Part shown: positions 1 through 8,070 of the stretch, in pieces
Position numbering within the stretch: position 1 is the stretch's first letter
Layout: every line of letters starts with the position of its first letter
Origin: a bacterium
Lineage (GTDB): Bacteria; Latescibacterota; Latescibacteria; Latescibacterales; Latescibacteraceae
Direction of reading: 5' to 3'
Length of the DNA stretch: 24,590 nt
NCBI GenBank assembly: GCA_021372535.1
Contig: JAJFUH010000210.1
Span: forward strand, 1-24,590
Position numbers and translations under genes: made by a program
The notes under the pieces: generated by a model
The model's database searches: none
Seen by the model: the letters and a program-made list of their open reading frames with translations, nothing else
What the model was told of the DNA's origin: nothing

Positions 1-40
1 CAAAGGAAGTAACCAAGGAAAAGGCACCCCGTGAAAAGCC
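1..40 (+). repeat. Dispersed repeat, family A, copy 1 (left arm cut by window edge)
   Basis: Positions 2-39 match 304-341 with two mismatches in the first 36 bases, and resemble 18888-18920. In the other copies this segment is the right arm and tail of a hairpin whose left arm lies just upstream; here the left arm would fall before base 1. Small hairpins follow at 57-70 (CCCG, five T, CGGG) and 85-99 (CGAGCC, TTC, GGCTCG), so the element may extend to about 175. No coding function is apparent. Confidence 0.6.
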
Positions 41-204
41 TTTTTCCCCGTTCACTGCCCGTTTTTCGGGAATGTGTGAACTCACGAGCCTTCGGCTCGC
101 TCGGACAGCACCCATTCTTTTTCCGAAAACCGATTGTGACCGTGGGGCTTTTCAATGGGTTTATAAATTCACAGGCTCTAATGGTTTATATTCTATTTAT
201 AATC

Positions 205-222
205 AATGTATTGCAATACATT
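205..222. repeat. Perfect 18-bp palindrome
   Basis: AATGTATTG followed directly by CAATACATT is a perfect two-fold symmetric sequence lying between the two family-A repeat copies. Its size suits a dimeric regulator's operator, but no promoter or nearby gene start supports that. The whole 1-427 stretch has no credible gene: its open frames are short, lack ribosome sites and cross the repeats. Confidence 0.5.
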
Positions 223-287
223 TCATTGTGGATTTCGGGGGATGGTCAGGTAAGTATTACGGAAAAATCCCATTTTATTATATATTT

Positions 288-341
288 CTTCCTTTGCGTG
301 CCTAAAGGAAGTAACCAGGGAAAGGGCACCCCGTGAAAAGA
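288..341 (+). repeat. Dispersed repeat, family A, copy 2
   Basis: A hairpin (CTTCCTTT at 288-295, AAAGGAAG at 304-311) is followed by a tail running to 341 that nearly repeats bases 2-39. The same layout, an inverted CTTTCC/GGAAAG pair with a loop like CGTGCC then a GGGC(A/G)CCCC tail, recurs at 18867-18920. I infer a non-coding intergenic repeat family. Confidence 0.65.
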
Positions 342-367
342 TTCCTTTCCCCGGCTCTCCCGGGAAT

Positions 368-403
368 AAAAAAAGGATACGGCGTAAATAAAAACCGTAT
401 CCT
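368..403 (-). terminator. Rho-independent terminator of the flavin reductase-like gene
   Basis: AGGATACGG (374-382) and CCGTATCCT (395-403) form a perfect 9-bp stem with a 12-nt loop. Read on the minus strand, the stem runs into seven T residues (368-374). It lies 25 bases beyond the stop codon of the 428-1054 gene, the expected place for its terminator. Confidence 0.85.
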
Positions 404-427
404 CGCAGAGTCATGGTGTGTCTCGAA

Positions 428-1054
428 TCAATCCTTCTTTTCACGGAGGAGCGTATTCCATTCGAGGGTCAGCATCGAGCCGTCATCACGTTTCATCGTG
501 ATAAAATCCTCCCCCTGAAGGGTCTTCACTTCGACCACCTCGCCATCGGTAAAACAGCCGACCACTTCGCCCATGAAGAGGTCATGAGATCCCATATTGT
601 AGAGCGCAATCACCTTGCACTCGTAATTGATCGGGCATTCGACAATGTGCGGGGACTTGATGTTTTTTCCGGGTCCCGCCGTAAGACCTGCTCCCTTGAA
701 TTTATCGACAGTCGGGTCTTTATGACGCGAAAGCCTGCCGCATTCCGTTACCTTTTCCCTGAGGTCCTCGGTGGGTATATTGAGCGCGAAGTCCATGGCA
801 TTGATGAGCAACTGATGAGAGCCGCGCGGATAATAATCGTTGTTATAATCCTTCGTATTTACCGCCACACCGATAATGAGCGGGAGACGGTTGAGCCATC
901 CCCATCCGACAACCGGTATGATATTGGGAATGCCTGTTATAGGATCGGCGACACTGATCATGACTGCTGAAACAGGAAGGTATCCCGGTGTGGGAAACGG
1001 TTCTTCGGGTGTTCTGGGCAACCGCCGGTCATGCGGAGTATAAAACTTTGCCAT
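428..1054 (-). CDS. Flavin reductase-like, FMN-binding split-barrel protein
   Basis: This 208-residue protein looks like the flavin reductase-like domain family (split barrel binding FMN). The N-terminal stretch GYLPVSAVMISVADP and the following NIIPVVGWGWLNRLPLIIGVAV match the family's first strands, and HIVECPINYECKVIAL and GSHDLFMGEVV match the later strands that close the flavin site. Family members reduce flavin with NAD(P)H or simply bind FMN; the substrate cannot be told from sequence. There is no export signal, so it should be cytosolic. The ATG at 1054 is preceded by GGAGG with 5-nt spacing, a strong ribosome site. It appears to be monocistronic, with a terminator at 368-403. Family assignment is firm; physiological role is open. 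Confidence 0.85.
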   Translation of the reverse strand: MAKFYTPHDRRLPRTPEEPFPTPGYLPVSAVMISVADPITGIPNIIPVVGWGWLNRLPLIIGVAVNTKDYNNDYYPRGSHQLLINAMDFALNIPTEDLREKVTECGRLSRHKDPTVDKFKGAGLTAGPGKNIKSPHIVECPINYECKVIALYNMGSHDLFMGEVVGCFTDGEVVEVKTLQGEDFITMKRDDGSMLTLEWNTLLREKKD

Positions 1055-1219
1055 GCTGTCCTCCGGATAAAAAATGGATGTACAAGCTTTCGGAAACCAT
1101 GCTGCCTTGTCAAATATGTCTGATGATACGACAAACGGGGTATGAAGTCAAGCATTACGGTGAAACACACGGAAGGTTTTAAAGAGCGGCGTATACGGCA
1201 GCATACTAAAGACGGGCGG

Positions 1220-1759
1220 TCACTTCGTGATTCCCCGTTTTTTCAGGAGTTTGTTTTTAAGCGAAAGAGTACTGGAATTGTCCGGCGCATAATCCAGCAC
1301 CCTGTCGTAACACCGGATTGCTTCCTCATAGCGCCCGAGATTTTCATAACTCAAACCCTTTCCCTGCCAGGCAAGGGAATATGCGGGATCAAGCACGAGC
1401 ACTTTTTCATAACTGGTAATGGCTTCTTCATACCGCCCGAGATAGAGGAGGCACAGCCCTTTCCCCGACCATGCCATTTTTATCCTCGGATTACCGTCCA
1501 GAGCCTTTTCAAAGGTTTTAAGCGATTCCTCTATGCGACCCTCAATTAAGAGCTCGTTTGCCCTGTAGGTCAGCTTTACCGGTCCCCTGACCATGTTCCA
1601 TGCAATAATGTAACTCACCACAAGGGTGAGCAGCAGCAGGATACCAAAAACCGCAGGCGTCAGCCTCCGGACAGTGAAACGGCGCCCACCGATAACGACC
1701 GTTTTCCGGTATGGGCCGCTGTTATACTCACGGCCACTTTTTACACTGTCGGTATTCAT
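1220..1759 (-). CDS. Membrane-anchored TPR protein
   Basis: This 179-residue protein has a basic N-terminus, one hydrophobic segment at about residues 36-53, and then roughly three tetratricopeptide repeats (about 64-95, 96-129, 130-162). The repeat signature is visible in A-x-x-G-K-G-L and LGRYEEAI, which occur twice. The C-terminus is short and basic. TPRs are protein-protein interaction scaffolds; with one membrane anchor and no enzymatic domain, the protein probably assembles partners at the inner membrane. Which side the repeats face is uncertain; the Arg-rich residues before the segment favour a cytoplasmic N-terminus and an external TPR domain. The ribosome site is weak (AGAAAG). The partner is unknown. 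Confidence 0.8.
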   Translation of the reverse strand: MNTDSVKSGREYNSGPYRKTVVIGGRRFTVRRLTPAVFGILLLLTLVVSYIIAWNMVRGPVKLTYRANELLIEGRIEESLKTFEKALDGNPRIKMAWSGKGLCLLYLGRYEEAITSYEKVLVLDPAYSLAWQGKGLSYENLGRYEEAIRCYDRVLDYAPDNSSTLSLKNKLLKKRGITK

Positions 1760-1992
1760 GAACGATCACTTTCTTCGGGCGAGGGGAATCAACCTGATTA
1801 AAACACCGGCGGCAGATAATTACATCTTTGCGAATACGGTAACATCATATGTTTGTTCCGGGGCGGCTTTCTTTTTTAAACGCTTGATGATACGGTGCAG
1901 TTTCCGTCATCCTTCATAAGAATGCTGGATTTTTAATATACATACTGTGTGGCAGCTTTCTTCTCCTCAGAAAAAAGGTATATCAGGGGAAT

Positions 1993-3063
1993 CTATCCCT
2001 TTTTGATTTCGATGTCCTCTTTCCACTTGAGCTGCCAGTCGCTGTTTTCGTTGAGCTTGTATTTGATCACATGGTCTTCCGGTTTATCCGACCCGATAAT
2101 CCTGATCTGCGAGCGGTCGATCACTCCGAGTCCGGCATCGGCGCAGTAATTGAGATACCCCACATCGGCTATATCGATCCCCATGAGCTCCACGCCGATA
2201 CGGTCGACGGCGAGTACATCGGGGCCTGCGAGCGCGACACCATGATTGACCGGAGTTCCGCCGATGGGCCCGTTGCCTTCCATTCCTTCGAGCCCGTCGA
2301 GTATGGTGAACTGCGGCCGTATCTGACGGGCGACGAGAAACATGTTGTAGTTGAGACCCCAGGGCGCCATCTCGTGCATCTGCGACTTATAGTTGACCCC
2401 TTTGTAGATTTTCTGGGGTGAGCCCATGATAATATTTTTGAGGCCGAGCGTTGCAACGACGACATTGTGCGTTTTCAGGCGGGTGATCGAAAAAATGTAG
2501 TTGTCCGGATCGAGCATGGTATCGCAGACCTGAATACGGTTCGGGCGCAGGTTTTTACCGAGAATATAGTAGGGTGATGTCGACTGCTTGTTCAGCTCGA
2601 CAAGTTTCACCCGGTACTCTTTTTTCAGGGGAGTGTAGCCATAGTCTTCAAACAACTGCTCCGTACCTTTATCCGAGGCGGTGGATTCGGCGATGATTAT
2701 CTCTTTTTTATACATCGGGGCAAGGAAATCGAGAAGCCCGCGTACAGCATCCGGATGGGTGGCGCACAGCGGAGTGCCATCCGCCACAAAATTGGTCTTT
2801 ATGACAACCTGTTTGCCGGCAATTCCTTCACGTATCTCTTTCTCGAACGGCTTCAGAACCCGGCCGACCATATCCCGCCGTTCATTCCCGGTGACAAACG
2901 ACACGCTCGCCTTACCGCCCATTCCGGGCAGTGCCGCTCCGGCGACTGGAAATCCTCCGGCGGCAAACGCTGTTCCTGCGGCAGCCACGGCGGAATGTTT
3001 CATGAACATGCGCCGCGATACACGATACGATTCACCGAACCCGCCCGATTTCTTTATATCCAT
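1993..3063 (-). CDS. Tat-exported DUF362-family protein
   Basis: A 356-residue protein with a twin-arginine signal: SRRMFMK (residues 16-22 from this start) followed by an Ala/Gly-rich hydrophobic stretch ending near AGA. The mature part fits DUF362: VVIKTNFVADGTPLCATHPDAV, then IIIAESTA, then SITRLKTHNVVVATLGLKNIIMG and TILDGLEGMEGNGPIGG, the conserved blocks of that family. Its biochemical role is not established; some DUF362 proteins carry ferredoxin-like domains, but no Cys cluster is present here. Tat export suggests it folds, perhaps with a cofactor, before reaching the periplasm. I chose ATG 3063 because GGAGG lies five bases before it. A start four codons upstream (3075) also has a GGAG-type site and is possible. 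Confidence 0.83.
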   Translation of the reverse strand: MDIKKSGGFGESYRVSRRMFMKHSAVAAAGTAFAAGGFPVAGAALPGMGGKASVSFVTGNERRDMVGRVLKPFEKEIREGIAGKQVVIKTNFVADGTPLCATHPDAVRGLLDFLAPMYKKEIIIAESTASDKGTEQLFEDYGYTPLKKEYRVKLVELNKQSTSPYYILGKNLRPNRIQVCDTMLDPDNYIFSITRLKTHNVVVATLGLKNIIMGSPQKIYKGVNYKSQMHEMAPWGLNYNMFLVARQIRPQFTILDGLEGMEGNGPIGGTPVNHGVALAGPDVLAVDRIGVELMGIDIADVGYLNYCADAGLGVIDRSQIRIIGSDKPEDHVIKYKLNENSDWQLKWKEDIEIKKG

Positions 3064-3075
3064 TTCATCCTCCAT

Positions 3076-3355
3076 TAACTGTTCTCCGGCCGTAATTCAG
3101 ATTACAGAAAATACATGATGTAACTTTCTTCAAATAATAATGAATACTGCTTCACGTCAATTAAAATAATGTTCCGTTTCGATTGCAGAAGCACAAAAAT
3201 GAAATTTTTTTACCGGAGATTACGTCATATATATCAGAAAATGAACAGTAAAAAAGAAGCATCGAATCAAACCAAATGAACAGACAGCTCGTCAAATAGA
3301 GCAGAACACACTATGAAAGACATCCGGGAACATTATCAATAGTCAGGAGGGTAAA
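3076..3355. other. AT-rich intergenic region, no gene seen
   Basis: About 280 bases between the divergently oriented DUF362 gene and the small membrane-peptide gene. It is AT-rich with short A and T runs and must hold promoters for both directions. I could not identify a convincing -35/-10 pair or an operator. Confidence 0.5.
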
Positions 3356-3460
3356 ATGAAAAGAGACTACATCATTCTCGCTTCCGTATTATGTTGGTAC
3401 GTCGCAACCTATATATATATCGTCGCAAAGTCGGTTGCAATTATCGCGGCTATAGGCTGA
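3356..3460 (+). CDS. Small single-span membrane peptide (34 aa)
   Basis: An open frame of 34 codons encodes MKRDYIILASVLCWYVATYI followed by YIVAKSVAIIAAIG. After a charged KRD start it is almost entirely hydrophobic with one central Lys, as in a single membrane-spanning peptide. Support for a real gene: a near-ideal AGGAGGG ribosome site six to seven bases before the ATG, and a strong terminator 33 bases after the stop. I do not recognise the family. Small hydrophobic peptides of this size include type I toxin-like peptides and small regulatory subunits of membrane complexes; sequence alone cannot choose. No antisense RNA or partner gene is evident. Confidence 0.6.
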   Translation: MKRDYIILASVLCWYVATYIYIVAKSVAIIAAIG

Positions 3461-3492
3461 TCATCCGTATGATACATGAATACCAAAAAACT

Positions 3493-3520
3493 GGCGCCCG
3501 TAAAAACAGGCGCCTTTTTT
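3493..3520. terminator. Bidirectional Rho-independent terminator
   Basis: GGCGCC at 3493-3498 and 3509-3514 form a stem. On the plus strand six T follow (3515-3520), and on the minus strand the six A at 3485-3490 give a T run. It lies between the stop of the small peptide gene (3460) and the stop of the dehydrogenase gene (3544), so it can end both converging transcripts. Confidence 0.88.
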
Positions 3521-3543
3521 GTGGTATGCTTCGTACTGCAATT

Positions 3544-4593
3544 TCAAAAGCATATGCCGGTTTTCTTTTTTTTGCAGTGATTCCCGTCACACTTATAGCA
3601 TATTTCGTTCCGTAACTCACCGCCATCGAAAAAGGTCCGGATGTTGTCCATGGTGACTTCCGCGATACTGGTGAGGGCTTCACGGGTGAAGAATCCCTGG
3701 TGCGAGGTTATCAGAACATTGTTGAATGTCAGGAGCCGCGCAAGCACATCATCGTCCACCACGGAATTCGAGAAATCCTCGAAGAAATAGGCGCTTTCCT
3801 CCTCGTACACATCGAGTCCCGCCGACCCGATCTTCCCCGATTTGAGGCCTCTGATAAGCGCCTTCGTGTCGATGAGCTGGCCTCTCCCGGTATTGATGAT
3901 CATCACGCCGTCCTTCAGCTTCGCGATGGTTTCACGGTTGATGAGGTGAAGTGTCTCGCTTGTCAGGGGGCAGTTCAGGGAAATGATATCCGACTCATGG
4001 TAGATGGTATCGATGCCGGTATATTCGACTCCGGACTCCTGCTCGAACGCCCTGTCGGGATAGAGGTCATAGGCAAGCACGCGCATCCCGAATCCCCTGA
4101 GAATGGTGATGAGTATTTTGCCGATTTTTCCGGTTCCGATGACTCCGGCGGTTTTCCCGTACATGTCGAATCCGAGCAGACCGGTGATATTGAAATTGTT
4201 ATCTCGGGTCCTGAAGTATGCACGGTGGGTCTTGCGGTTGAGGGTGAGCATGAGCGCCACCGCGTGTTCGGCGACCGCATGGGGTGAATAGGCAGGCACC
4301 CTTACGACATGAATCCGCTGATAGGCCGCCTTGAAGTCGACATTATTGTATCCGGCGCAGCGGAGCGCGATAAGTTTTACTCCGTTTGCATGGAGCGTGT
4401 CGATGACTTCGGTATCGAGGACATCGTTCACGAAAACACAGACCACTTCGTAGCCGGCAGCAAGCTGGGCGGTCTCGGGATTCAGATGATACCTGAAGTA
4501 TTTGATGGTGAAGCCGTACCGGCTGTTGACGGAGTCGAAGAATTCACGGTCGAACGGTTTTGTATCGAAAAACGCGATGCGAATGGACTCCAT
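3544..4593 (-). CDS. D-2-hydroxyacid dehydrogenase (D-lactate dehydrogenase-like) with Cys-rich tail
   Basis: This 349-residue protein belongs to the D-isomer-specific 2-hydroxyacid dehydrogenases and is closest in layout to fermentative D-lactate dehydrogenase, which interconverts pyruvate and D-lactate with NADH. The Rossmann motif GTGKIG is at 153-158, and the catalytic Arg237 (NTGRG), Glu264 (DVYEE) and His298 (SHQGF) are all present. RVPAYSPHAVAEHAV (98-112) is typical of the LdhA subgroup. Unusual is a C-terminal tail with Cys332, Cys335, His339, Cys340 and Cys348 plus four Lys, which the family normally lacks. AAAGGA precedes the ATG. The gene faces the NlpC/P60 gene across a 139-base AT-rich divergent promoter region. 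D-lactate specificity is likely but not proven. Confidence 0.87.
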   Translation of the reverse strand: MESIRIAFFDTKPFDREFFDSVNSRYGFTIKYFRYHLNPETAQLAAGYEVVCVFVNDVLDTEVIDTLHANGVKLIALRCAGYNNVDFKAAYQRIHVVRVPAYSPHAVAEHAVALMLTLNRKTHRAYFRTRDNNFNITGLLGFDMYGKTAGVIGTGKIGKILITILRGFGMRVLAYDLYPDRAFEQESGVEYTGIDTIYHESDIISLNCPLTSETLHLINRETIAKLKDGVMIINTGRGQLIDTKALIRGLKSGKIGSAGLDVYEEESAYFFEDFSNSVVDDDVLARLLTFNNVLITSHQGFFTREALTSIAEVTMDNIRTFFDGGELRNEICYKCDGNHCKKKKTGICF

Positions 4594-4732
4594 GACATAT
4601 AATCCTTTGTAAAGATATTCTTTTCAAACCTCATTCCACTCTATATATTACCATTATATACTATCATTACTAAAATAATAATAAAACCATAAAAAACCAT
4701 AACAAAACAGTACATGTCAAGAGGGGAACGAT

Positions 4733-6124
4733 ATGCGTAAATCACACATCACCCTGATACTCTGTATCATTTTCGCGGCTGTACTTTCTGTTTTGCCTGC
4801 GCTCTCCCAGCAGCCTAAACCGCGTCATGCCCCGAACGCCCTTCCCGGTGTGGAACCGCAGATGCTCACTCCCGAATACTGGATAGGGCTCCATGATGAC
4901 GCCGACACCATAATCATGACCCCGGAGGTAATCGAACGGTTCAACGAGAAAAACAGGACGAAAAAGGAAGCGCGCATCAGTTACGAAGGCCCGTTATATA
5001 ATCCGATCCTGCCGCTCGAACTCCCCGATACCGTTCCGGGCGACAGCCTCAGGGCGAGGCTCGCGAGCAACGCGGACAAGCTTTTTCACCCCGAAGACAT
5101 GTACGGGTCCCGTGATTTCTACGACGGCCGCAACGCCATCTACGACGACAGCATGAAACAGGAGATCGTCGACCGCATGAACATGGCCGCCATTCCTGAT
5201 GTCATCACCCGCCGTTTCGGCACAATAGTCAACCATGCCTCGGTGCGTCAGTATCCCACCGATGTTCCGGGATATCACGACACTGAGATCGAGCTCGACC
5301 GCTTCCAGATAACCGACCTCTGCATCGGGAATCCCGTGGCTGTCCTCCACGAATCGGTCGATGGGGATTTCCTCTTTGTGGAGAGCCCCATTGCGTGCGG
5401 CTGGATCGCCGCCGGGGATATTGCCCTCGCCGACCGCGCGGCGATACGGGCCCTCGTCGAAGCTCCGGACTTCCTCGTGGCGACCGCTCACAGGGTTCCG
5501 GTATACGGAGACCCGGATTATAAGAACTTCTCGCGGTATTTCTACATGTCGGCAACCATGCCCCTGATACGGCACACCGAAAGCGGGTACATCGTGTACA
5601 TGCCCTACCGGAAACCGGACGGCTCACTTGGCTTCACAAACGGTTATGTCAGGCCGGATGCCGATGTCCATATCGGGTATCTCCCGTATACCAAGCGCTC
5701 CATAATCACCCAGATGTTCAAGCTCCTCAATACCCCGTACGGCTGGCACGGCCAGAACAACAAGCGTGACTGCGTCGGCACCCTCCGGGTCGTCTTCAGG
5801 TGTACCGGAATCGTGACAGGCAGGTCGATAAGCAGTGCATCGGATCACCGGATTCCTGTCGAATCCTCGCTCAGTGTCGAGGAGAAACTGAAGAAGGTCG
5901 GGGACATCGAAGGAATTATAACCATCGCGGGAAGCCCCGGTCATGTGGCGCTCTACCTCGGAAAAGCCCAAAACGGCATGCCCTATTACATGCACCAGGG
6001 CGGCTGGGGATACAACGACGAAAACGGAGAACACCTCATCGTGAACCGTGTCTCGATCAATGTGGCGACCCATAGCTGGTTCAACATCAGCCAGCCGGAT
6101 GTTTACACGGTCATACGGCCATGA
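4733..6124 (+). CDS. Secreted SH3-domain NlpC/P60 cysteine peptidase
   Basis: A 463-residue protein with a Sec signal peptide (hydrophobic core about residues 8-24, ending LSQQ). The C-terminal third is an NlpC/P60 domain: catalytic Cys347 in RDCVGTLR, His404 in SPGHVALYLG, and a third polar residue, probably His421 in YMHQGG. The middle (about 160-320) has the strand-rich look of the paired SH3-like domains found in this subgroup, with motifs ASVRQYPTD and GWIAAGDIAL. Such enzymes cleave gamma-D-glutamyl-meso-diaminopimelate bonds in peptidoglycan stem peptides, so a role in periplasmic wall turnover or peptide recycling is expected. The usual DCSG/DCSA around Cys is DCVG here. A purine-rich GAGGGG ribosome site precedes the ATG. 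Family is firm; substrate is inferred. Confidence 0.87.
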   Translation: MRKSHITLILCIIFAAVLSVLPALSQQPKPRHAPNALPGVEPQMLTPEYWIGLHDDADTIIMTPEVIERFNEKNRTKKEARISYEGPLYNPILPLELPDTVPGDSLRARLASNADKLFHPEDMYGSRDFYDGRNAIYDDSMKQEIVDRMNMAAIPDVITRRFGTIVNHASVRQYPTDVPGYHDTEIELDRFQITDLCIGNPVAVLHESVDGDFLFVESPIACGWIAAGDIALADRAAIRALVEAPDFLVATAHRVPVYGDPDYKNFSRYFYMSATMPLIRHTESGYIVYMPYRKPDGSLGFTNGYVRPDADVHIGYLPYTKRSIITQMFKLLNTPYGWHGQNNKRDCVGTLRVVFRCTGIVTGRSISSASDHRIPVESSLSVEEKLKKVGDIEGIITIAGSPGHVALYLGKAQNGMPYYMHQGGWGYNDENGEHLIVNRVSINVATHSWFNISQPDVYTVIRP

Positions 6125-6142
6125 GGTACCGGTGAGTTTAAA

Positions 6143-6195
6143 GGATTCATGGTAAACGTTCCATGCTCCGTCAAGCGTGAAATAACCATGAATCC
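6143..6195. terminator. Long inverted repeat between convergent genes, possible terminator
   Basis: GGATTCATGGT (6143-6153) and ACCATGAATCC (6185-6195) are perfect 11-bp inverted repeats around a 31-nt loop. The element lies between the stops of two convergent genes (6124 and 6213), a position that suggests a bidirectional terminator or mRNA 3' stabiliser. It lacks a T run on either side, so ordinary intrinsic termination is uncertain. Confidence 0.55.
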
Positions 6196-6212
6196 GGGAG
6201 CAGTGATACCGT

Positions 6213-7139
6213 TCAGGGGAAGGTAACATCGCTCAGATCACTCATCCTGTTCCTGTTCCATCCGATGATCATGGAGATACCGAAATGGGGCTGATCGAGC
6301 CCGTACTGGTTGTCTGTAAACCACAGGCCGATGTTGTATTTACCGGCGCGACCGCCCGAAAAGAGCATCCCCCACATGAATCCCTCCCGGAACAGCGGGG
6401 ACATATACCTTCCCGTGCGGTAATAGTGAAAATACCCCGCCTGGGCCTGGACATGAAGTACATACGCTCTTTTGAGCGGCCGGGTTACAACGTGCATTTC
6501 CAGTCCCGTTCTCACATTGCACGGCCCGACGGATGTTCGCAGGGAATTCGATACATATCCGTTGAACCGCATGGCGTTGGTGCGCCATAAACTATGATGA
6601 TACCGTGCGAGACCGATAATGCCCCTGCGGTCTTTTTCCGCGTACGGGAGAGAAAGATGTGTTGTGCCGCTTATACGGTGATAGCCGTTCTGAAGCGTTT
6701 CGCCGCCGAAATTCCCGCTGGCTATGATACCCGTTCCGAGACGGAGGCTTCCGAATGAAAACTCTTTTTCGAGCGAAAGACGGAATGTGAGAAGATCGGT
6801 TCTGTACTTTCCCTTCTTGTTGGTCAGAATATTATAGTACGCATCGAAAAACCACCATATACCGGTTTTTTCACGGGCTGTCTGGAGCCAGAAGCTCGCT
6901 GTCTCGAAATCGTCTTTCCCCTGGTTTAATTTCTCGCCGAACAGGCGCGGAACAATGAAGTTATCGTTCCAGTATCCGACACTGGTCTGGAAATTCTGAC
7001 GGGTACGGGGGACAATATCCTTCCTCTTGATCGTATCTCCCGTTTTTTCCGCGGAACAGGATAATCCGAGGGACAAAGCCCGGCAGGGTTCATGGGCAAG
7101 AACCATGAACAATGTGAGAAAAAAAACAGCAATTTTCAT
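6213..7139 (-). CDS. Predicted outer-membrane or periplasmic beta-rich protein, unknown function
   Basis: I do not recognise this 308-residue protein. It has a Sec signal peptide (MKIAVFFLTLFMVLAHEPCRA), then long runs of alternating polar and hydrophobic or aromatic residues such as FEVRNF-like and HVQAQAGYFHYYRTGRY strands, with Gly/Asn-rich turns, as in outer-membrane beta-barrels. It does not end in Phe; the last residues are DVTFP. A segment LARYHHSLW resembles LVRYH in the two neighbouring 272-residue proteins, which hints at distant kinship but is too short to prove it. AAGGT lies before the ATG. The 70-base gap to the next upstream gene on the same strand allows co-transcription. Coding status is well supported by the signal peptide and length; function is unknown. 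Confidence 0.7.
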   Translation of the reverse strand: MKIAVFFLTLFMVLAHEPCRALSLGLSCSAEKTGDTIKRKDIVPRTRQNFQTSVGYWNDNFIVPRLFGEKLNQGKDDFETASFWLQTAREKTGIWWFFDAYYNILTNKKGKYRTDLLTFRLSLEKEFSFGSLRLGTGIIASGNFGGETLQNGYHRISGTTHLSLPYAEKDRRGIIGLARYHHSLWRTNAMRFNGYVSNSLRTSVGPCNVRTGLEMHVVTRPLKRAYVLHVQAQAGYFHYYRTGRYMSPLFREGFMWGMLFSGGRAGKYNIGLWFTDNQYGLDQPHFGISMIIGWNRNRMSDLSDVTFP

Positions 7140-7209
7140 AAATACCTTATGAGTATCACATGAGTCCGTTTATTTACACTATTCATATGAAAGCAGACAA
7201 GCCGGATTG

Positions 7210-8028
7210 TCAGAACAAGACGCGAAGTCCCAGCGCCCCGAGCCCTTTTTCATTGTCCTCGACAGTGGTGTCGTACATCGTAAACGTGTAAAATAAGCCG
7301 AAAAAATTCACGGCGCCTTTACGGAATGCATTGATGGTAAGCTGAAGTTTGTGTTCGAGTGACCGGTCGGCGTTTCTCCACAGATGCTGTCTCAGGGTGG
7401 CGAAATATACCCAGTTATTGAAAACGCCCACATGATACCGTACAAGGCTGAACAGCTCATACCGGTAATTCTGATTCTGTGCCGACCAGACCGACCTGGA
7501 GCCATGGAGAAAAACTCCCCCGTTTATCTGTGCATCCCATGTATTCAGAAAGACATTGTTGGCATTTTTATATTCATCGCGGAGATAGAGATAGTAAGCA
7601 CCTTTTGAACCCGCGCCGAGACGGATGCTGTTCTGCCAGAACGCGCCGCCCATTTTTTCCGACTGGCTTATGGAATACACGCTCTCATGGTTAAATGCGC
7701 CTCGTACGAGCCATCGTTTTGTTTCATAGCGAAACGCCGGAGAAACCGTGTACCGGATTTTGTCCAGGGTGAATATACTCGATTCGGACCGCGAAATCAT
7801 GGTCGTGTTTCCCACGAGTCCTGTTATGAACAGGTTGTGCCGCCTGTAAAAATCAACATTCGCCGTGAATTCTGCACGATATCCCGGATAGAGGCCCATA
7901 GTTTTGTCAATACCCTGGACATAGGGGGCGAACGATACCATCCCATGGGTATCCATGAGCAGCTCAGCTTCGCACGGTAGCGAAAACAGCAAAATCACTG
8001 CGAAGAACAGTACACGTTTATCTGACAT
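7210..8028 (-). CDS. Predicted outer-membrane beta-barrel protein, paralogue 1
   Basis: This 272-residue protein has a signal peptide cleaved probably after CEA (residue 21), followed by alternating strands rich in Tyr, Phe and Trp, and ends in LRVLF. A C-terminal Phe after alternating hydrophobics is the outer-membrane insertion signature recognised by BamA. It aligns with the next protein (8125-8943): 71 of the last 142 positions are identical by hand count, including ELFSLVRYHVGVFNNW (191-206), TLRQHLW and NAFRKG. Shared His and Trp residues in the middle (NHES at 113-116, WDAQ at 164-167) could be functional. No known family was recognised. The ribosome site is weak. Probably co-transcribed with its paralogue, across a hairpin at 8071-8092. 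Confidence 0.75.
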   Translation of the reverse strand: MSDKRVLFFAVILLFSLPCEAELLMDTHGMVSFAPYVQGIDKTMGLYPGYRAEFTANVDFYRRHNLFITGLVGNTTMISRSESSIFTLDKIRYTVSPAFRYETKRWLVRGAFNHESVYSISQSEKMGGAFWQNSIRLGAGSKGAYYLYLRDEYKNANNVFLNTWDAQINGGVFLHGSRSVWSAQNQNYRYELFSLVRYHVGVFNNWVYFATLRQHLWRNADRSLEHKLQLTINAFRKGAVNFFGLFYTFTMYDTTVEDNEKGLGALGLRVLF

Positions 8029-8070
8029 TATACCCGATCACCGGTATAGATGAGAAAGATTCCGGACAAA

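Noticed and set aside
413-970. Open frame of 185 codons on the plus strand
   Set aside because: It is antisense to the flavin reductase-like gene, which has a strong ribosome site and a terminator.
1218-1230. Palindrome TCACTTCGTGA overlapping the stop of the TPR gene
   Set aside because: Only four base pairs with a 3-nt loop and no T run; too small to call a terminator.
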